This document shows, in pieces, positions 24,496-34,052 of a stretch of DNA of 64,000 bases (positions within the stretch are counted from its first letter, which is position 1; every line of letters begins with the position of its first letter). The notes below the pieces were generated by a model, which saw nothing but the letters and a program-made list of their open reading frames with translations, did not search any database and was not told where the DNA came from. The translations under genes and the position numbers were made by a program. This DNA is from Methanoplanus endosymbiosus (GTDB lineage: Archaea; Halobacteriota; Methanomicrobia; Methanomicrobiales; Methanomicrobiaceae): the NCBI RefSeq assembly GCF_024662215.1, contig NZ_CP096115.1, positions 1,054,001 to 1,118,000 on the forward strand. The letters run 5' to 3'.

Positions 24496-25116
24496 ATGAG
24501 ATTTAAAGACTGGGAACCCCATTACACAAAAATACTCGACTATTTTGGATTTGACAGGGACGGAGATGAGAAAGCCGCCATCCTTGCATCAGAGCTTACG
24601 GACAGAGACGACATAAATCTCCTGAAAGAACTCTGCGGGGGCAATACAGTAACAGTATGCGGAAATGCACCCTGCCTTGACTCTGACATCAAAAAGATAA
24701 AGGGGAAAGTCCTCGCCGCAGATGCAGCATCTGAGAGACTGTATAAAGCGGGCATACTTCCGGATGCGATATTCACCGATCTTGACGGCTGTGATGAGAG
24801 TTTCATTGAGATGAATGATAAGGGAACGGTGATCGTTATCCATGCACACGGAGACAATATCTTTCTCCTCAAAAACTGGATACCACGGTTTAAAGGTCCG
24901 CTTGTGCTCACAACCCAGGCAGAACCCATATCAAATGTCCACAATTACGGCGGATTTACAGACGGAGACAGGGCGGCATTTACAGCAGACGAATTTGGTG
25001 CTGAAGAGATAATCTTTGCAGGCTTTGATCTCGACGACAAAACAGTAAATCCAATGAAGAGAGGCAAACTGATGATTGCCAAGGATCTCTTAAGAGAAAT
25101 CGGATATGAGATCTGA
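24496..25116 (+). CDS. mptE: 6-hydroxymethyl-7,8-dihydropterin pyrophosphokinase MptE
   Basis: 206 residues from the ATG at 24496. The DUF115/MptE family transfers diphosphate from ATP to 6-hydroxymethyl-7,8-dihydropterin, a step toward tetrahydromethanopterin. Visible motifs are V-C-G-N-A-P-C-L-D (nucleotide-binding loop), A-A-D-A-A-S-E-R-L, F-T-D-L-D-G and V-I-H-A-H-G-D-N. The frame also opens at 24463, overlapping the DHH gene stop as ATGA, but AGGAGA (24485-24490) is well spaced for 24496 (or 24493), and M-R-F-K-D-W-E-P fits the usual N-terminus. It overlaps the next gene by 11 nt. Confidence 0.88.
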   Translation: MRFKDWEPHYTKILDYFGFDRDGDEKAAILASELTDRDDINLLKELCGGNTVTVCGNAPCLDSDIKKIKGKVLAADAASERLYKAGILPDAIFTDLDGCDESFIEMNDKGTVIVIHAHGDNIFLLKNWIPRFKGPLVLTTQAEPISNVHNYGGFTDGDRAAFTADEFGAEEIIFAGFDLDDKTVNPMKRGKLMIAKDLLREIGYEI

Positions 25117-26776
25117 CAGTCCCGGTGGCAAAGTGCCAAAGGCTGTAATCATAGACGGATATGTAGATGAACCTGCATGCCTCGGAGTATCGCCCTATAT
25201 CTCACCATATGTCCGCTATGCAGCAGGCGTATGTGCAGAGAGAGGGTTTAAAACCGGATATTACACCATTGATCAGTTAAGGAAAAATCCGGCGGTATTT
25301 TCTGAGCTTCAGGCAAGCGACTATGTCATTGTCATATCAGGGGTTACAGTGCCGGGGAAGTACTTTGCCGGAACTCCGGCAACGGCTACTGAAATCATGC
25401 AGATTGCAGAGTCGCTCACAGTGCCTGAGACATTCTTCGGAGGCCCGTTAAATCTTGGATATTCCGGCGGCGGCGGCCATTATGCAGAGAAGCAGTGCTT
25501 CTCATCCTACGATCACATACTAAAAGGAGAGATTGGAGCAGCCCTTGACAACGCTCTTTCCGGCAGACAACCGGAAGGGAAGCTGAACTACGAAAAGATT
25601 GACAGATTCAGCGCTGCCGGAAGCTTCATCATAAAACTTCATCCAAAATTTCCGCATGTGATCTGTGAGATGGAGACCGCACGCGGGTGCTCGAGATCTG
25701 TGACAGGCGGATGTTCATTCTGCACAGAGTCAGTGTACGGCGAGCCTGTATTCAGAAGTCCAAAGGGCATATTTGCAGAGACAAGGGCGCTGCATGAGAG
25801 CGGGGCAGAGCATATAAGAGTCGGCAGGCAGCCTGACATTCTGGCATACGGTGCTAAGATCGGGGAAGAATTCCCAACGCCAAAACCCGATGTGATCGAG
25901 AGGTTATTCTCCGGAATCAGGAGCAATGCGCCCGGCCTTCATACACTGCATATAGACAATGTAAACCCCGGCACCATTGCAGCCCATGAGGAGGAGGCAA
26001 AGGAAGCCCTGAGAGCGATTGTGAAGTGGCATACAGCAGGGGATGTAGCAGCATTCGGCCTTGAGTCAGCAGATCCTGCTGTTATATCTGCCAACAACCT
26101 CAAAGCCTCAGCAGAAGAGGTTATGAGAGCCATTGAGATTGTAAACGAAGTCGGGGCAGTCAGAAGAGACGGAGTACCGGAACTTCTTCCGGGGATAAAT
26201 TTCGTCACCGGACTTTCGGGTGAGACAAAAGAGACCTACAGGCTCAACCTTGAATTTCTGCATGAGGTCGCCAGACGCGGACTGCTTGTCAGAAGGGTAA
26301 ACATCCGGCAGGTGATGCCCTTTGAAGGGACAAAAGCCTATGATAACAATACACTTGGCATGCACGACAGGGAATTTAAGGCGTTTAAGGATGATGTCCG
26401 CCGGAATTTTGACCTGCCGATGTTAAAGAGGGTATTTCCGGCGGGAACTCCCCTTAAGGAGATAATCATTGAGGAGAGCGGCAAAACCTCATTCGGGCGG
26501 CAGATGGGATCTTATCCTATACTTGTCGGAATCCCGCAGGAGATAAAAGAAGGAACGGTCACTGATGCCGCAGTCACTGACTGGGGATTTAGATCAGTCA
26601 CTGCGATGACCATTCCGGTTAAGATAAATGAACTATCAATACACGCCTTAAAATACCTCCCCGGAGTCGGAAAGAAGAGGGCCGCATCCATCATTGCAAA
26701 GAGGCCGTTTAAAAATATTGAGGAATTCAGAAAGATTGTGGGTGAGACACCCATTGATGATATAATCCAGTTCTGA
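25106..26776 (+). CDS. Radical SAM protein with C-terminal helix-hairpin-helix (COG1031 type)
   Basis: 556 residues. An N-terminal cobalamin-domain-like region (10-150) precedes a radical SAM core whose cysteines are spaced C195-x7-C203-x2-C206, in place of the usual C-x3-C-x2-C. This long spacing is characteristic of the family. Further motifs include R-V-G-R-Q-P-D-I and F-G-L-E-S-A-D. The C-terminus carries a helix-hairpin-helix, L-P-G-V-G-K-K-R-A-A-S-I-I-A (about 519-532), which binds nucleic acid in other proteins. The substrate is unknown; the tail suggests DNA or RNA. Its start overlaps mptE by 11 nt, so it belongs to that operon. Confidence 0.88.
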   Translation: MRSDSPGGKVPKAVIIDGYVDEPACLGVSPYISPYVRYAAGVCAERGFKTGYYTIDQLRKNPAVFSELQASDYVIVISGVTVPGKYFAGTPATATEIMQIAESLTVPETFFGGPLNLGYSGGGGHYAEKQCFSSYDHILKGEIGAALDNALSGRQPEGKLNYEKIDRFSAAGSFIIKLHPKFPHVICEMETARGCSRSVTGGCSFCTESVYGEPVFRSPKGIFAETRALHESGAEHIRVGRQPDILAYGAKIGEEFPTPKPDVIERLFSGIRSNAPGLHTLHIDNVNPGTIAAHEEEAKEALRAIVKWHTAGDVAAFGLESADPAVISANNLKASAEEVMRAIEIVNEVGAVRRDGVPELLPGINFVTGLSGETKETYRLNLEFLHEVARRGLLVRRVNIRQVMPFEGTKAYDNNTLGMHDREFKAFKDDVRRNFDLPMLKRVFPAGTPLKEIIIEESGKTSFGRQMGSYPILVGIPQEIKEGTVTDAAVTDWGFRSVTAMTIPVKINELSIHALKYLPGVGKKRAASIIAKRPFKNIEEFRKIVGETPIDDIIQF

Positions 26777-26785
26777 GATTATAAC

Positions 26786-26793
26786 TTTTTTTT
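26786..26793 (+). terminator. Oligo-T terminator of the DHH-mptE-radical SAM operon
   Basis: T8 starting 10 nt after the stop of the last gene, followed by the convergent S2P/CBS gene. Confidence 0.45.
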
Positions 26794-26828
26794 CAGCCGG
26801 AATTTTATTAAGGCAGAAATCTGACAGT

Positions 26829-27989
26829 TCAGCTCTTTTTATCCCCGGAATATTCCTTAATTTCGATGAACTTCAGGATGTCGGTTCGTGTGACAATGCC
26901 GGCAACCCTGCCGTTTTTCACCACCGGAATCCTGCCGATATTCTGCATAGACATGATCTTTAACACATCTGCAAGTGGCTGTGATGGTGAAACTACCATA
27001 AGATCGGATGACATCACATCCCTTACAACCAGAGCATCACTGTCAATGGAGGCATGTGATCCCGCATCCGCAAGAGTTACCATGCCAACGAGATCCTCGC
27101 CGTCCATCACCGGAAAGCCAAGATGCCTCGTCTGATACATGAGATCAACAAGTTCTGAGATTGGCATATGCGGCCGTACAACCGTCACAGGCGAGGACAT
27201 CGCATCCTTTACACAGACATCCCGGAGCAGCTCATTGTACTTCATCATTGATGCCTCCTGCCCGGCACCGAGATAGACGAATACTGCGATTATTATGAGC
27301 ACAGGGCTGAATATTAACAGTCCGACAATACCGAATACTATCGCAAAACCCCGGCCGACATCTGCTGCTATTTTTGTTGCCCGGTGAACCGGCATCCTCT
27401 TTGCAAGAAGTGCCCTGAGCACCCGTCCGCCGTCCATAGGAAAAGCCGGAATAAGATTGAAGAGGAAGAGAAGAATGTTCAGAAAGCCCAGGTATCCAAG
27501 AATATAAAAGACGAGTGAGGCAAAGGCCGGCTGAGAGATCGTGACATACGAGATATAAGCCGCTACCGAGGTCACAATCCCGATGATAAGGCTTGCAAAC
27601 GGCCCTGCAAGCGCCATTGGAAGTTCGATGGCAGGATCCGGAGACTTACCCTCATCTATGGATGATATACCGCCAAGTATCAGCAGGGTAATACCCGTAA
27701 CTTCCAGCCCTTTTGAGAGAGCGACAACAGAATGTGCCAGTTCATGTATCAGAACGCCCGCAAAAAGTGAAACAGTCACAACAGCGCCGAGAGCATATGG
27801 CATTGTTCCGGCAGTGATAAGCGAGAGATCCATCTCATAAGGCAGACTGTAAATTTCCTCAAGAAAGGATGCGCTGTACTCAATCTGATAACCGATTATA
27901 TACGTAAAAAGCGGAATAACCAGCAGAAATGTGAAATGTAACCTTATGGGAATGCCAAACAGCCTGCCTATCTGTATTGAATCCTGCAT
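26829..27989 (-). CDS. Site-2 protease family metalloprotease with CBS pair
   Basis: 386 residues. About six membrane helices contain the zinc site H-E-L-A-H (82-86) and the distal aspartate in N-L-I-P-A-F-P-M-D-G-G (178-188), as in M50 intramembrane proteases. Two CBS domains (about 250-305 and 315-375) form the cytoplasmic end. CBS pairs bind adenosyl ligands, so proteolysis may respond to nucleotide state. Natural substrates of archaeal S2P-CBS proteins are mostly unknown. It is divergent from the PRC-barrel gene across 52 bp. Confidence 0.93.
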   Translation of the reverse strand: MQDSIQIGRLFGIPIRLHFTFLLVIPLFTYIIGYQIEYSASFLEEIYSLPYEMDLSLITAGTMPYALGAVVTVSLFAGVLIHELAHSVVALSKGLEVTGITLLILGGISSIDEGKSPDPAIELPMALAGPFASLIIGIVTSVAAYISYVTISQPAFASLVFYILGYLGFLNILLFLFNLIPAFPMDGGRVLRALLAKRMPVHRATKIAADVGRGFAIVFGIVGLLIFSPVLIIIAVFVYLGAGQEASMMKYNELLRDVCVKDAMSSPVTVVRPHMPISELVDLMYQTRHLGFPVMDGEDLVGMVTLADAGSHASIDSDALVVRDVMSSDLMVVSPSQPLADVLKIMSMQNIGRIPVVKNGRVAGIVTRTDILKFIEIKEYSGDKKS

Positions 27990-27999
27990 TGAGATAGAT

Positions 28000-28015
28000 T
28001 ATATTTTTAAATATT
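28000..28015. promoter_or_regulatory. Bidirectional AT-rich promoter
   Basis: TATATTTTTAAATATT sits in the 52-bp gap between two divergent starts (27989 minus, 28042 plus). TATA-like centres on either strand fall about 25-30 nt from each ATG, predicting leaderless or near-leaderless transcripts both ways. Confidence 0.5.
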
Positions 28016-28041
28016 AAGTATTATACCTTCAACCGGTAACG

Positions 28042-28302
28042 ATGAAAACACAAATCACCGAGCTCTTCGGGGTAGAAGTTTATACAGACAAGGCAGTCCG
28101 TGTCGGCACGGTTGACGATGCCATACTGAATATCGACACAAAAAAAGTAGATGCTCTTGCCATTGGAGATTTAAACCCTGAATTTGTTCAGATGAAGGGA
28201 TTCACCGGAATAAAAATCCCATACAGGATTGTAAAGTCAATAGGAGACATAATCATCATCCGCCATATCAACAATATGTTCCAGAAGAATGAATCCAAAT
28301 AA
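28042..28302 (+). CDS. PRC-barrel domain protein
   Basis: 86 residues, a single PRC-barrel: I-T-E-L-F-G-V-E-V-Y-T-D-K-A-V-R-V-G-T-V-D-D (about 4-25) and P-Y-R-I-V-K-S-I-G-D-I-I-I-I. Free-standing archaeal PRC-barrel proteins are abundant; some associate with FtsZ-based division (CdpB) or RNA processing. Whether this copy does so is unknown, though ftsZ lies 6 kb away. It is followed after 23 bp by the Thg1-like gene. Confidence 0.85.
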   Translation: MKTQITELFGVEVYTDKAVRVGTVDDAILNIDTKKVDALAIGDLNPEFVQMKGFTGIKIPYRIVKSIGDIIIIRHINNMFQKNESK

Positions 28303-28325
28303 AAAAGGGAGAACTTACCGGTTAT

Positions 28326-29072
28326 ATGCAGGAAAGAGAGATCTTCAGTGGTATTTATGCAGTCCCGCCTGTCATTGTCAGGCTTGACGGAAGGGCATTT
28401 CACAGCCTGACCAGAGATCTGAATTTTAAAAAGCCATTTGATGAGAAGTTCAGCTCTGCCATGTGGAGAGTATCTGAGAAACTCATCTCCAAAAGCGGTC
28501 TTGAACCGGAATTTGCATATACATTTTCAGACGAGATAAGCCTCTACTTTGCAAATCTTCCCTTTAAAGGACGCATTGAGAAGATAAATTCAGTCTGCGC
28601 CTCATATGCGGCATCTGCCCTCCTCCTTGAACTTGGCCTGAATAAGCCGCTGGCATTTGATTCAAGGGTTATAATGATACAGAAAGACCAGACCGGAAAA
28701 TATCTCTCATGGCGGCAGAGTGAGGCATGGAGAAACCATATGAATGCCTACTGCCAGAGCGCCCTCATATCCGAAGGAAATACAGGCACAGAGACTGCCA
28801 GGATAATGAAGGGGATGAAGTCGGCAGATATGCACGAGATGATGTTTAACCGGGGCGTGAATCTTTCGGAAACTCCGGCATGGCAGAGGCGCGGAACAGT
28901 CATTCATAAGGACAAAGTGCTCAGAAAGGGCTTTAACCCCATAACCGGCACTGAAGTTACAGCCTCCCGGACAATAATTACGGCTGACAAAAACCCGCCC
29001 CTCTTCAGTGACGTGCAGGCTGCGGACGAATATATAATAAAACTGCTCTCACGCGATGAAGAGACACAGTGA
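28326..29072 (+). CDS. tRNA-His guanylyltransferase (Thg1)-like protein
   Basis: 248 residues. The polymerase-palm fold of Thg1 is seen in V-R-L-D-G-R-A-F-H (18-26, metal ligand Asp21) and T-F-S-D-E-I-S-L (66-73, Asp69), with M-N-A-Y-C-Q in the middle. Family members add nucleotides in the 3'-5' direction: Thg1 adds G-1 to tRNA-His, and Thg1-like proteins repair 5'-truncated tRNAs. Which applies here cannot be told from sequence alone. A GGGAG element precedes the ATG. It is the downstream partner of the PRC-barrel gene. Confidence 0.88.
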   Translation: MQEREIFSGIYAVPPVIVRLDGRAFHSLTRDLNFKKPFDEKFSSAMWRVSEKLISKSGLEPEFAYTFSDEISLYFANLPFKGRIEKINSVCASYAASALLLELGLNKPLAFDSRVIMIQKDQTGKYLSWRQSEAWRNHMNAYCQSALISEGNTGTETARIMKGMKSADMHEMMFNRGVNLSETPAWQRRGTVIHKDKVLRKGFNPITGTEVTASRTIITADKNPPLFSDVQAADEYIIKLLSRDEETQ

Positions 29073-29184
29073 ACAATAACCACAGTATCTCCGGCAGGCA
29101 ATAATTTCCGGAGAAAAAATACTTTTTTACAGATAGAATCCGGTTATGCCAAAGATTCCGGCGGGCAGTATTTCAGACCCAAAC

Positions 29185-29193
29185 AAAAAAAAA
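29185..29193 (-). terminator. Oligo-T terminator of ileS
   Basis: T9 in the minus-strand transcript, 18 nt after the ileS stop codon. Confidence 0.5.
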
Positions 29194-29211
29194 TTAATTT
29201 AAGCCGGAAAT

Positions 29212-32200
29212 TCAGGAAAGACCTGAAATTCCGATATTCATCGTTATTCCTTCAACGTCCCAGTCCTGAACAAGTGATGCTTCAACATCTCCCGTTTCAG
29301 AGATCTCAAGAGACTTTGCACGCACTTCGTTCATTATCATCTCTTTCCATCCGGAGACAAGACCCAGAATTTTTTCGTCCTCAATCTGAACGACTGCTGA
29401 AATAGAGTCATCAACCTGGAGATCAAGCTGCTTTCTCATCTCCTGGATTCTCCTGATGACCTCCCTTGCGTACCCTTCGGCTGTGAGATCGTCATCAAGG
29501 GTTACATCGACACAGACAATGCCCCCGTCCATCTTTGCGGAGAAGACATTCTCCGGAAGCTCCTCATCAAATGCAACATGCTTTGCTGTAATCGTGTACC
29601 CGGAGATCTCAACCGAGCCGTTTGCCCCGATCTCACGCTTAAGCATGGCTGCGTCCGCACCTTCGATTGCGGCTTTGACCTTCGGCCCTTCCTTTCCGAA
29701 TTCCGGCCCGATTGCCCTCATAACAGGTTCGGCCTTTACGCCCATGCGGTCCCACGCACCCTTCACAACCGTAACTCTGCGTGCATTGGCACGCTGGCGG
29801 CAGAGTTCATTGAGCCTTATAACCGCAGCTTCAGAAACATCAGAGTCAGTGATGACAATAGCCTCTGCAACAGGCCATCTCAGCTTTCTTCTGCCGTCCT
29901 GCCTTGCAGTTGCAACAGCATCATCAAATGACCTTACAACCGCCATCTCGGCCTCAGCTGATGCTTCCTTTAAGGAGTCATCACCTGCAAACCAGTCGAG
30001 CATATGAACACTTGCAGGATCAGCCTCTGATCTGAGATTACTGTATATCTTCTCGGAGATATGCGGGGTGAACGGTGCAAGCAGACCTGAAAGCCGCCTC
30101 ATGACATAGTACATCGTCTCATATGCCTGCCTCTTGCTGACAGAGTCCTCCTCAAGCCACATCCTTGAGCGGACCAGCTGCACATACCAGCGTGAGATGT
30201 CCTCCAGAATACATGATATAAGCAGACGGGTTGCACGGTGAAGCTCACAGGTTCCAATGTAACCGGTAACGTCAGATGCCACAGTATTGATTCTTGAGAT
30301 GATCCATCTGTCCTCATCCGGCATTGACGCAAAATTCTCCCTGACATACTTTCCGTCCCAGATTCCTGATTCATCAGTTTCCGGTTCAAAAGAGTCAAGG
30401 ATCATATACGGAAGCGGGAAGCGGTACACATTCCAGAGAATATTTGCCGCACGGTTGGTTGTTTTGACACCATCCCAGTTGAACTTGAGATCGTCCCAGG
30501 GAGCGCTTGCAGACATGATGTACAGCCTTAAGACATCAACACCGACCTTCTCAATGACCTCCTCAGGTGCAACGACATTGCCAAAGGACTTGCTCATCTT
30601 TCTGCCATCTGAATCGAGAGCAAAACCGTGCATCATCACGCTCTTGTATGGTGATCTGTCAAAGGCGATTGTTGAAGCGCCGAGCTGGGAATAGAACCAT
30701 CCTCTCGTCTGGTCCTGACCTTCGGTTATGAAATCAGCCGGCCAGAGCTTCTCAAAGTCGTCAGTCTTTCCGGGGTAGCCGATTGTCGCCCATGAAGCCA
30801 TTGCAGAGTCAAACCAGACATCGAATATATCCTCAACCCTTCTCATAGTCCCGCCGCATGAACAGGAGTATGTGATCTCATCCACATACGGGCGGTGCGG
30901 ATCAGTAAGATTTGAGCCTGCCTTCTCATTCAGTTCAGCCATTGTGCCAAATGAATCATAATTATCACAGGAGTCGCACTTCCAGACCGGAATCGGAATG
31001 CCCCAGTATCTCTGCCTTGATATACACCAGTCACGTGCATCAGCGACAAAGTCATGGAATCTTGCACTGCCTGCCCACTCAGGGTACCACTTCACCTTAG
31101 CAATTTCTTCGAGCATCTGCTCTTTGATCTTCGGGATTGCAATGAACCACTGCTCAGTGGCAAGAGAGATGATAGGTGTCTTACAGCGCCAGCAGTGCCC
31201 GTATCTGTGCACAATCTTCATCTCACGCAGGAGATGATCACCGAGTGCTTCCAGAACCTTTGCATCAGCGTCCTTCACAAAGAGTCCTTCAAACTCTCCT
31301 GCCTCAGCTGTAAAGATACCCCTTCCGTCAACAGGGCAGACAATCTCCAGATTGTCCCTGAGGCCGACAAGGTAGTCGTCCCACCCATGTCCCGGTGCGG
31401 TATGAACCATTCCGGTATTCTCAAGGGTGACGTGATCTGCCATAACAACCCTGTGTGCGATCTCCTTTTGCCGGGGGACAAAATCAGCAAGCGGGGATTC
31501 GTACTCTGTTCCGGCAAGCTCTGCACCGGTCTTCTTCTCCACCACTGAAAAGTCCTTATACCTGCCTTTCTTCAGGACTTCCCCGGCGAGATCCTCTGCA
31601 ATCCAGAGATATTCTGAGGAATCCTCCTTCTCTGCAAGGACTTTCACATAGACAAACTCCTCTTTGACAGCAACCGCAACATTTGCCGGCAGTGTCCACG
31701 GAGTTGTCGTCCAGATGACAAGGTACTCCTTCTCTGCACCTTTCACCGGGAATTTGACATAGATTGACGGGTCCTGCTCATCCCAGTACTCAACCTCAGA
31801 GTCCGCAATAGCAGTCTCACAGCGCGGGCACCAGTTTACCACACGGGAACCGGTCTCAAGGAGCTTCTTCTCATCCGCTTTCTTGAGCGCCCACCATGCT
31901 GCCTCCACATAGTCAGGAGTTATTGTCTGATACGGATTGTCAAAGTCCATCCAGATGCCGAGCGCTTTGAACTGCTCAGACATAATATCCTTATGAGTGA
32001 CTGCAAAGTCCCTGCACTTCTCAATAAATTCGGATATGCCAAACTTCTCAATATCCTTCTTGGACTTAAAACCGAGTTCATTCTCAACGCGGACCTCAAT
32101 AGGCAGCCCGTGCATATCATAGCCAGCACGATCTGTCACATTTAATCCGCACATCCTCTTGTAGCGCAGAATGGTATCTTTGAGAATCTTATTCCACGCA

Positions 32201-32370
32201 GTACCAAGATGGATATGTCCGGTAGTGTAAGGAGGGCCGTCAACGAAAAAATAATCGTCTCCTCCCTCTCTGAGTTCCTTAACTTTACCGTAGGTGTCGT
32301 TTTCGGTCCAGAATTTTAAGACCTCGCCTTCCACCTCTTTTGCATTAAAGCTGCTTGTCACCTCTTTCAA
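29212..32370 (-). CDS. ileS: Isoleucyl-tRNA synthetase
   Basis: 1,052 residues from a TTG start at 32370. HIGH motif in G-P-P-Y-T-T-G-H-I-H-L-G (45-56), KMSKS at 591-595, with the CP1 editing domain between them and the anticodon-binding domain after. The enzyme charges tRNA-Ile and edits valine. The frame is open upstream as far as an ATG at 32739, but that extension is Cys/Phe/Ser-rich and not homologous to IleRS. The TTG (then K-E-V-T-S-S-F-N) has GAGGG seven bases ahead and gives the normal archaeal length. Confidence 0.96.
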   Translation of the reverse strand: MKEVTSSFNAKEVEGEVLKFWTENDTYGKVKELREGGDDYFFVDGPPYTTGHIHLGTAWNKILKDTILRYKRMCGLNVTDRAGYDMHGLPIEVRVENELGFKSKKDIEKFGISEFIEKCRDFAVTHKDIMSEQFKALGIWMDFDNPYQTITPDYVEAAWWALKKADEKKLLETGSRVVNWCPRCETAIADSEVEYWDEQDPSIYVKFPVKGAEKEYLVIWTTTPWTLPANVAVAVKEEFVYVKVLAEKEDSSEYLWIAEDLAGEVLKKGRYKDFSVVEKKTGAELAGTEYESPLADFVPRQKEIAHRVVMADHVTLENTGMVHTAPGHGWDDYLVGLRDNLEIVCPVDGRGIFTAEAGEFEGLFVKDADAKVLEALGDHLLREMKIVHRYGHCWRCKTPIISLATEQWFIAIPKIKEQMLEEIAKVKWYPEWAGSARFHDFVADARDWCISRQRYWGIPIPVWKCDSCDNYDSFGTMAELNEKAGSNLTDPHRPYVDEITYSCSCGGTMRRVEDIFDVWFDSAMASWATIGYPGKTDDFEKLWPADFITEGQDQTRGWFYSQLGASTIAFDRSPYKSVMMHGFALDSDGRKMSKSFGNVVAPEEVIEKVGVDVLRLYIMSASAPWDDLKFNWDGVKTTNRAANILWNVYRFPLPYMILDSFEPETDESGIWDGKYVRENFASMPDEDRWIISRINTVASDVTGYIGTCELHRATRLLISCILEDISRWYVQLVRSRMWLEEDSVSKRQAYETMYYVMRRLSGLLAPFTPHISEKIYSNLRSEADPASVHMLDWFAGDDSLKEASAEAEMAVVRSFDDAVATARQDGRRKLRWPVAEAIVITDSDVSEAAVIRLNELCRQRANARRVTVVKGAWDRMGVKAEPVMRAIGPEFGKEGPKVKAAIEGADAAMLKREIGANGSVEISGYTITAKHVAFDEELPENVFSAKMDGGIVCVDVTLDDDLTAEGYAREVIRRIQEMRKQLDLQVDDSISAVVQIEDEKILGLVSGWKEMIMNEVRAKSLEISETGDVEASLVQDWDVEGITMNIGISGLS

Positions 32371-32726
32371 CTGCAATCCCTCGAATAGTCCTGTAATGTT
32401 TGTAATTCTTTTAACATAGCACTTTGGAGAGCGGCAGATATTTTTCCGGAAGAAAAGGTGAAAATAACCGTGAGTGAAGTTCACCGCCGGAGACCTGATA
32501 ACCTGTGAGGGAATGCAGAAAAAATGAGAAGATATACAAATATTCAGGCAGAATAGAGGTACATAAGCAGATATTACCACATAAACCCGGTGATGGCAAT
32601 AAGCAGGAGACGGGAAAAGAGACATACAGGCAGATATTGTCACCGGAGTGCATCTCCTTCCGGACAGAAAACAGTAATTCACAGATGCAATACATATGGA
32701 AAAAATATCAGCAGCAGTAAAAAAAT
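32371..32726. other. Divergent intergenic region ileS / dtdA
   Basis: 356 bp between the TTG start of ileS and the ATG of dtdA. I see no gene in it. Promoters for both genes should lie here; AT-rich elements occur at 32537-32550 and 32690-32715. The open frames on either strand are compositionally odd and lack ribosome-binding sites. Confidence 0.5.
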
Positions 32727-34052
32727 ATGAAGATATCAATCGTTAATTCAGCAAAAGACCCCGCAGGATGTCATATCAGGAAAGAACTACTGAAGAAGAC
32801 GGGGCACTCCGGAGAGGGGATATTAAGGTACTTCTCACATGAGATCGTATTTCTGGAGACAGAAGAGCGCCTCATATATGAGGACAATCTCGATGAGAGA
32901 ACAGACTGTGACCTGATAATCTTCATCTCAAGGCATACAAGCGTAAACCCTGCCCCGGCCCTCACAGTGCATGTAACAGGGAATTTTAAGACGGCAGACT
33001 ACGGCGGGGAACCGGAGTCACTTGCCATGGCAGCACCGGAGTGGATGCACAGGACCCTGAATATGCTTCATAAATACGCACCCGAAGGCTACAGTGTATC
33101 CTATGAAGTAACCCACCACGGGCCGACTGATCTGAAAACACCGTCATATTTTGTTGAGATAGGCAGCACTGAGAAGGAATGGGCGGACAGAGATGCCGCA
33201 TCCGCCGTTGCCGACACACTCCTGGAAGTGTTAAAGGAAGATTCTCCGGATGTCATCCGGATGATCGGGTTTGGCGGAAACCACTACGCTGCAAGGGAGA
33301 CTGAGATAGCCCTCAGCTCAAACGCGGGATTCGGGCATATATGCCACTCACGTGAAGTGCCGGGCGCAGGAGTGGAAACAGTCATCAGAATGATTGAAAA
33401 TTCCGGCGCACAGGCGGCATACATTGACAAAAAAAGTGCCCCAAAGAGCGATCTGAGAAGAATTGAGAGGATACTTGCAGACCTTAACATGCCCCTGCTC
33501 TCAGAAGGCGAGATCAAATCAGCCGGAAAACTCGACTGGGAGACATTTCTTGAGATCAGAGAGATGGCAAAGGAGGTACGAGGTGCAGGAAAAGTAAGAA
33601 TCATGGCCCTTTCAGGAAAAGGAGATATAATCCGGGCCGGAATAAATGCAGATCTTTTTGAGGAGGCAATGAAGGCAGATAAAAGCGCAGTCGTTAAAAC
33701 GCTTCAAAAACTTCCGGTTGCCTGTATAATGTCACTTTCCGGGAATGTACTTCCGGAATTTATTTTATATAAAGAGAACAGATTAAAACTAATAAATGAT
33801 TTAATTACTTTGTGTGTCAAAATCTTACACAAAGAAAAATATACTGCCATTGACAATGACAGAATAATTATCAGGAGAGTCAGGTTTGACCCGGACGCAG
33901 CAAAAAGGGCAGGAGTCACGCCGGGTCCGCTGTATGGCAGACTGGCATCCGGAAATGAGATAATTATTGAGGGGAGAAAAATCACTCCGGATATGGTCTC
34001 AGCAGTTGATGAGAAAATAATTCACTTAGAGGGTTTGGAAAGATATCTATGA
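32727..34052 (+). CDS. dtdA: D-aminoacyl-tRNA deacylase (DTD2/GEK1 type)
   Basis: 441 residues. The archaeal/plant-type deacylase domain occupies about 1-275, with [10 protein letters not shown] (126-135), F-V-E-I-G-S-T and [10 protein letters not shown]. It hydrolyses D-amino acids from mischarged tRNA. The C-terminal 165 residues are an extension found in some methanogens, containing [11 protein letters not shown] (about 404-414); its role is unknown. Its stop overlaps the ftsZ start by 4 nt (ATGA), so it leads the ftsZ-ribosomal gene run. Confidence 0.9.
   Translation: MKISIVNSAKDPAGCHIRKELLKKTGHSGEGILRYFSHEIVFLETEERLIYEDNLDERTDCDLIIFISRHTSVNPAPALTVHVTGNFKTADYGGEPESLAMAAPEWMHRTLNMLHKYAPEGYSVSYEVTHHGPTDLKTPSYFVEIGSTEKEWADRDAASAVADTLLEVLKEDSPDVIRMIGFGGNHYAARETEIALSSNAGFGHICHSREVPGAGVETVIRMIENSGAQAAYIDKKSAPKSDLRRIERILADLNMPLLSEGEIKSAGKLDWETFLEIREMAKEVRGAGKVRIMALSGKGDIIRAGINADLFEEAMKADKSAVVKTLQKLPVACIMSLSGNVLPEFILYKENRLKLINDLITLCVKILHKEKYTAIDNDRIIIRRVRFDPDAAKRAGVTPGPLYGRLASGNEIIIEGRKITPDMVSAVDEKIIHLEGLERYL

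Noticed and set aside
32371-32739. N-terminal extension of IleRS to the ATG at 32739
   Set aside because: The extension is Cys/Phe/Ser-rich, unlike any synthetase, overlaps the dtdA start region, and a well-placed Shine-Dalgarno sequence precedes the TTG at 32370.
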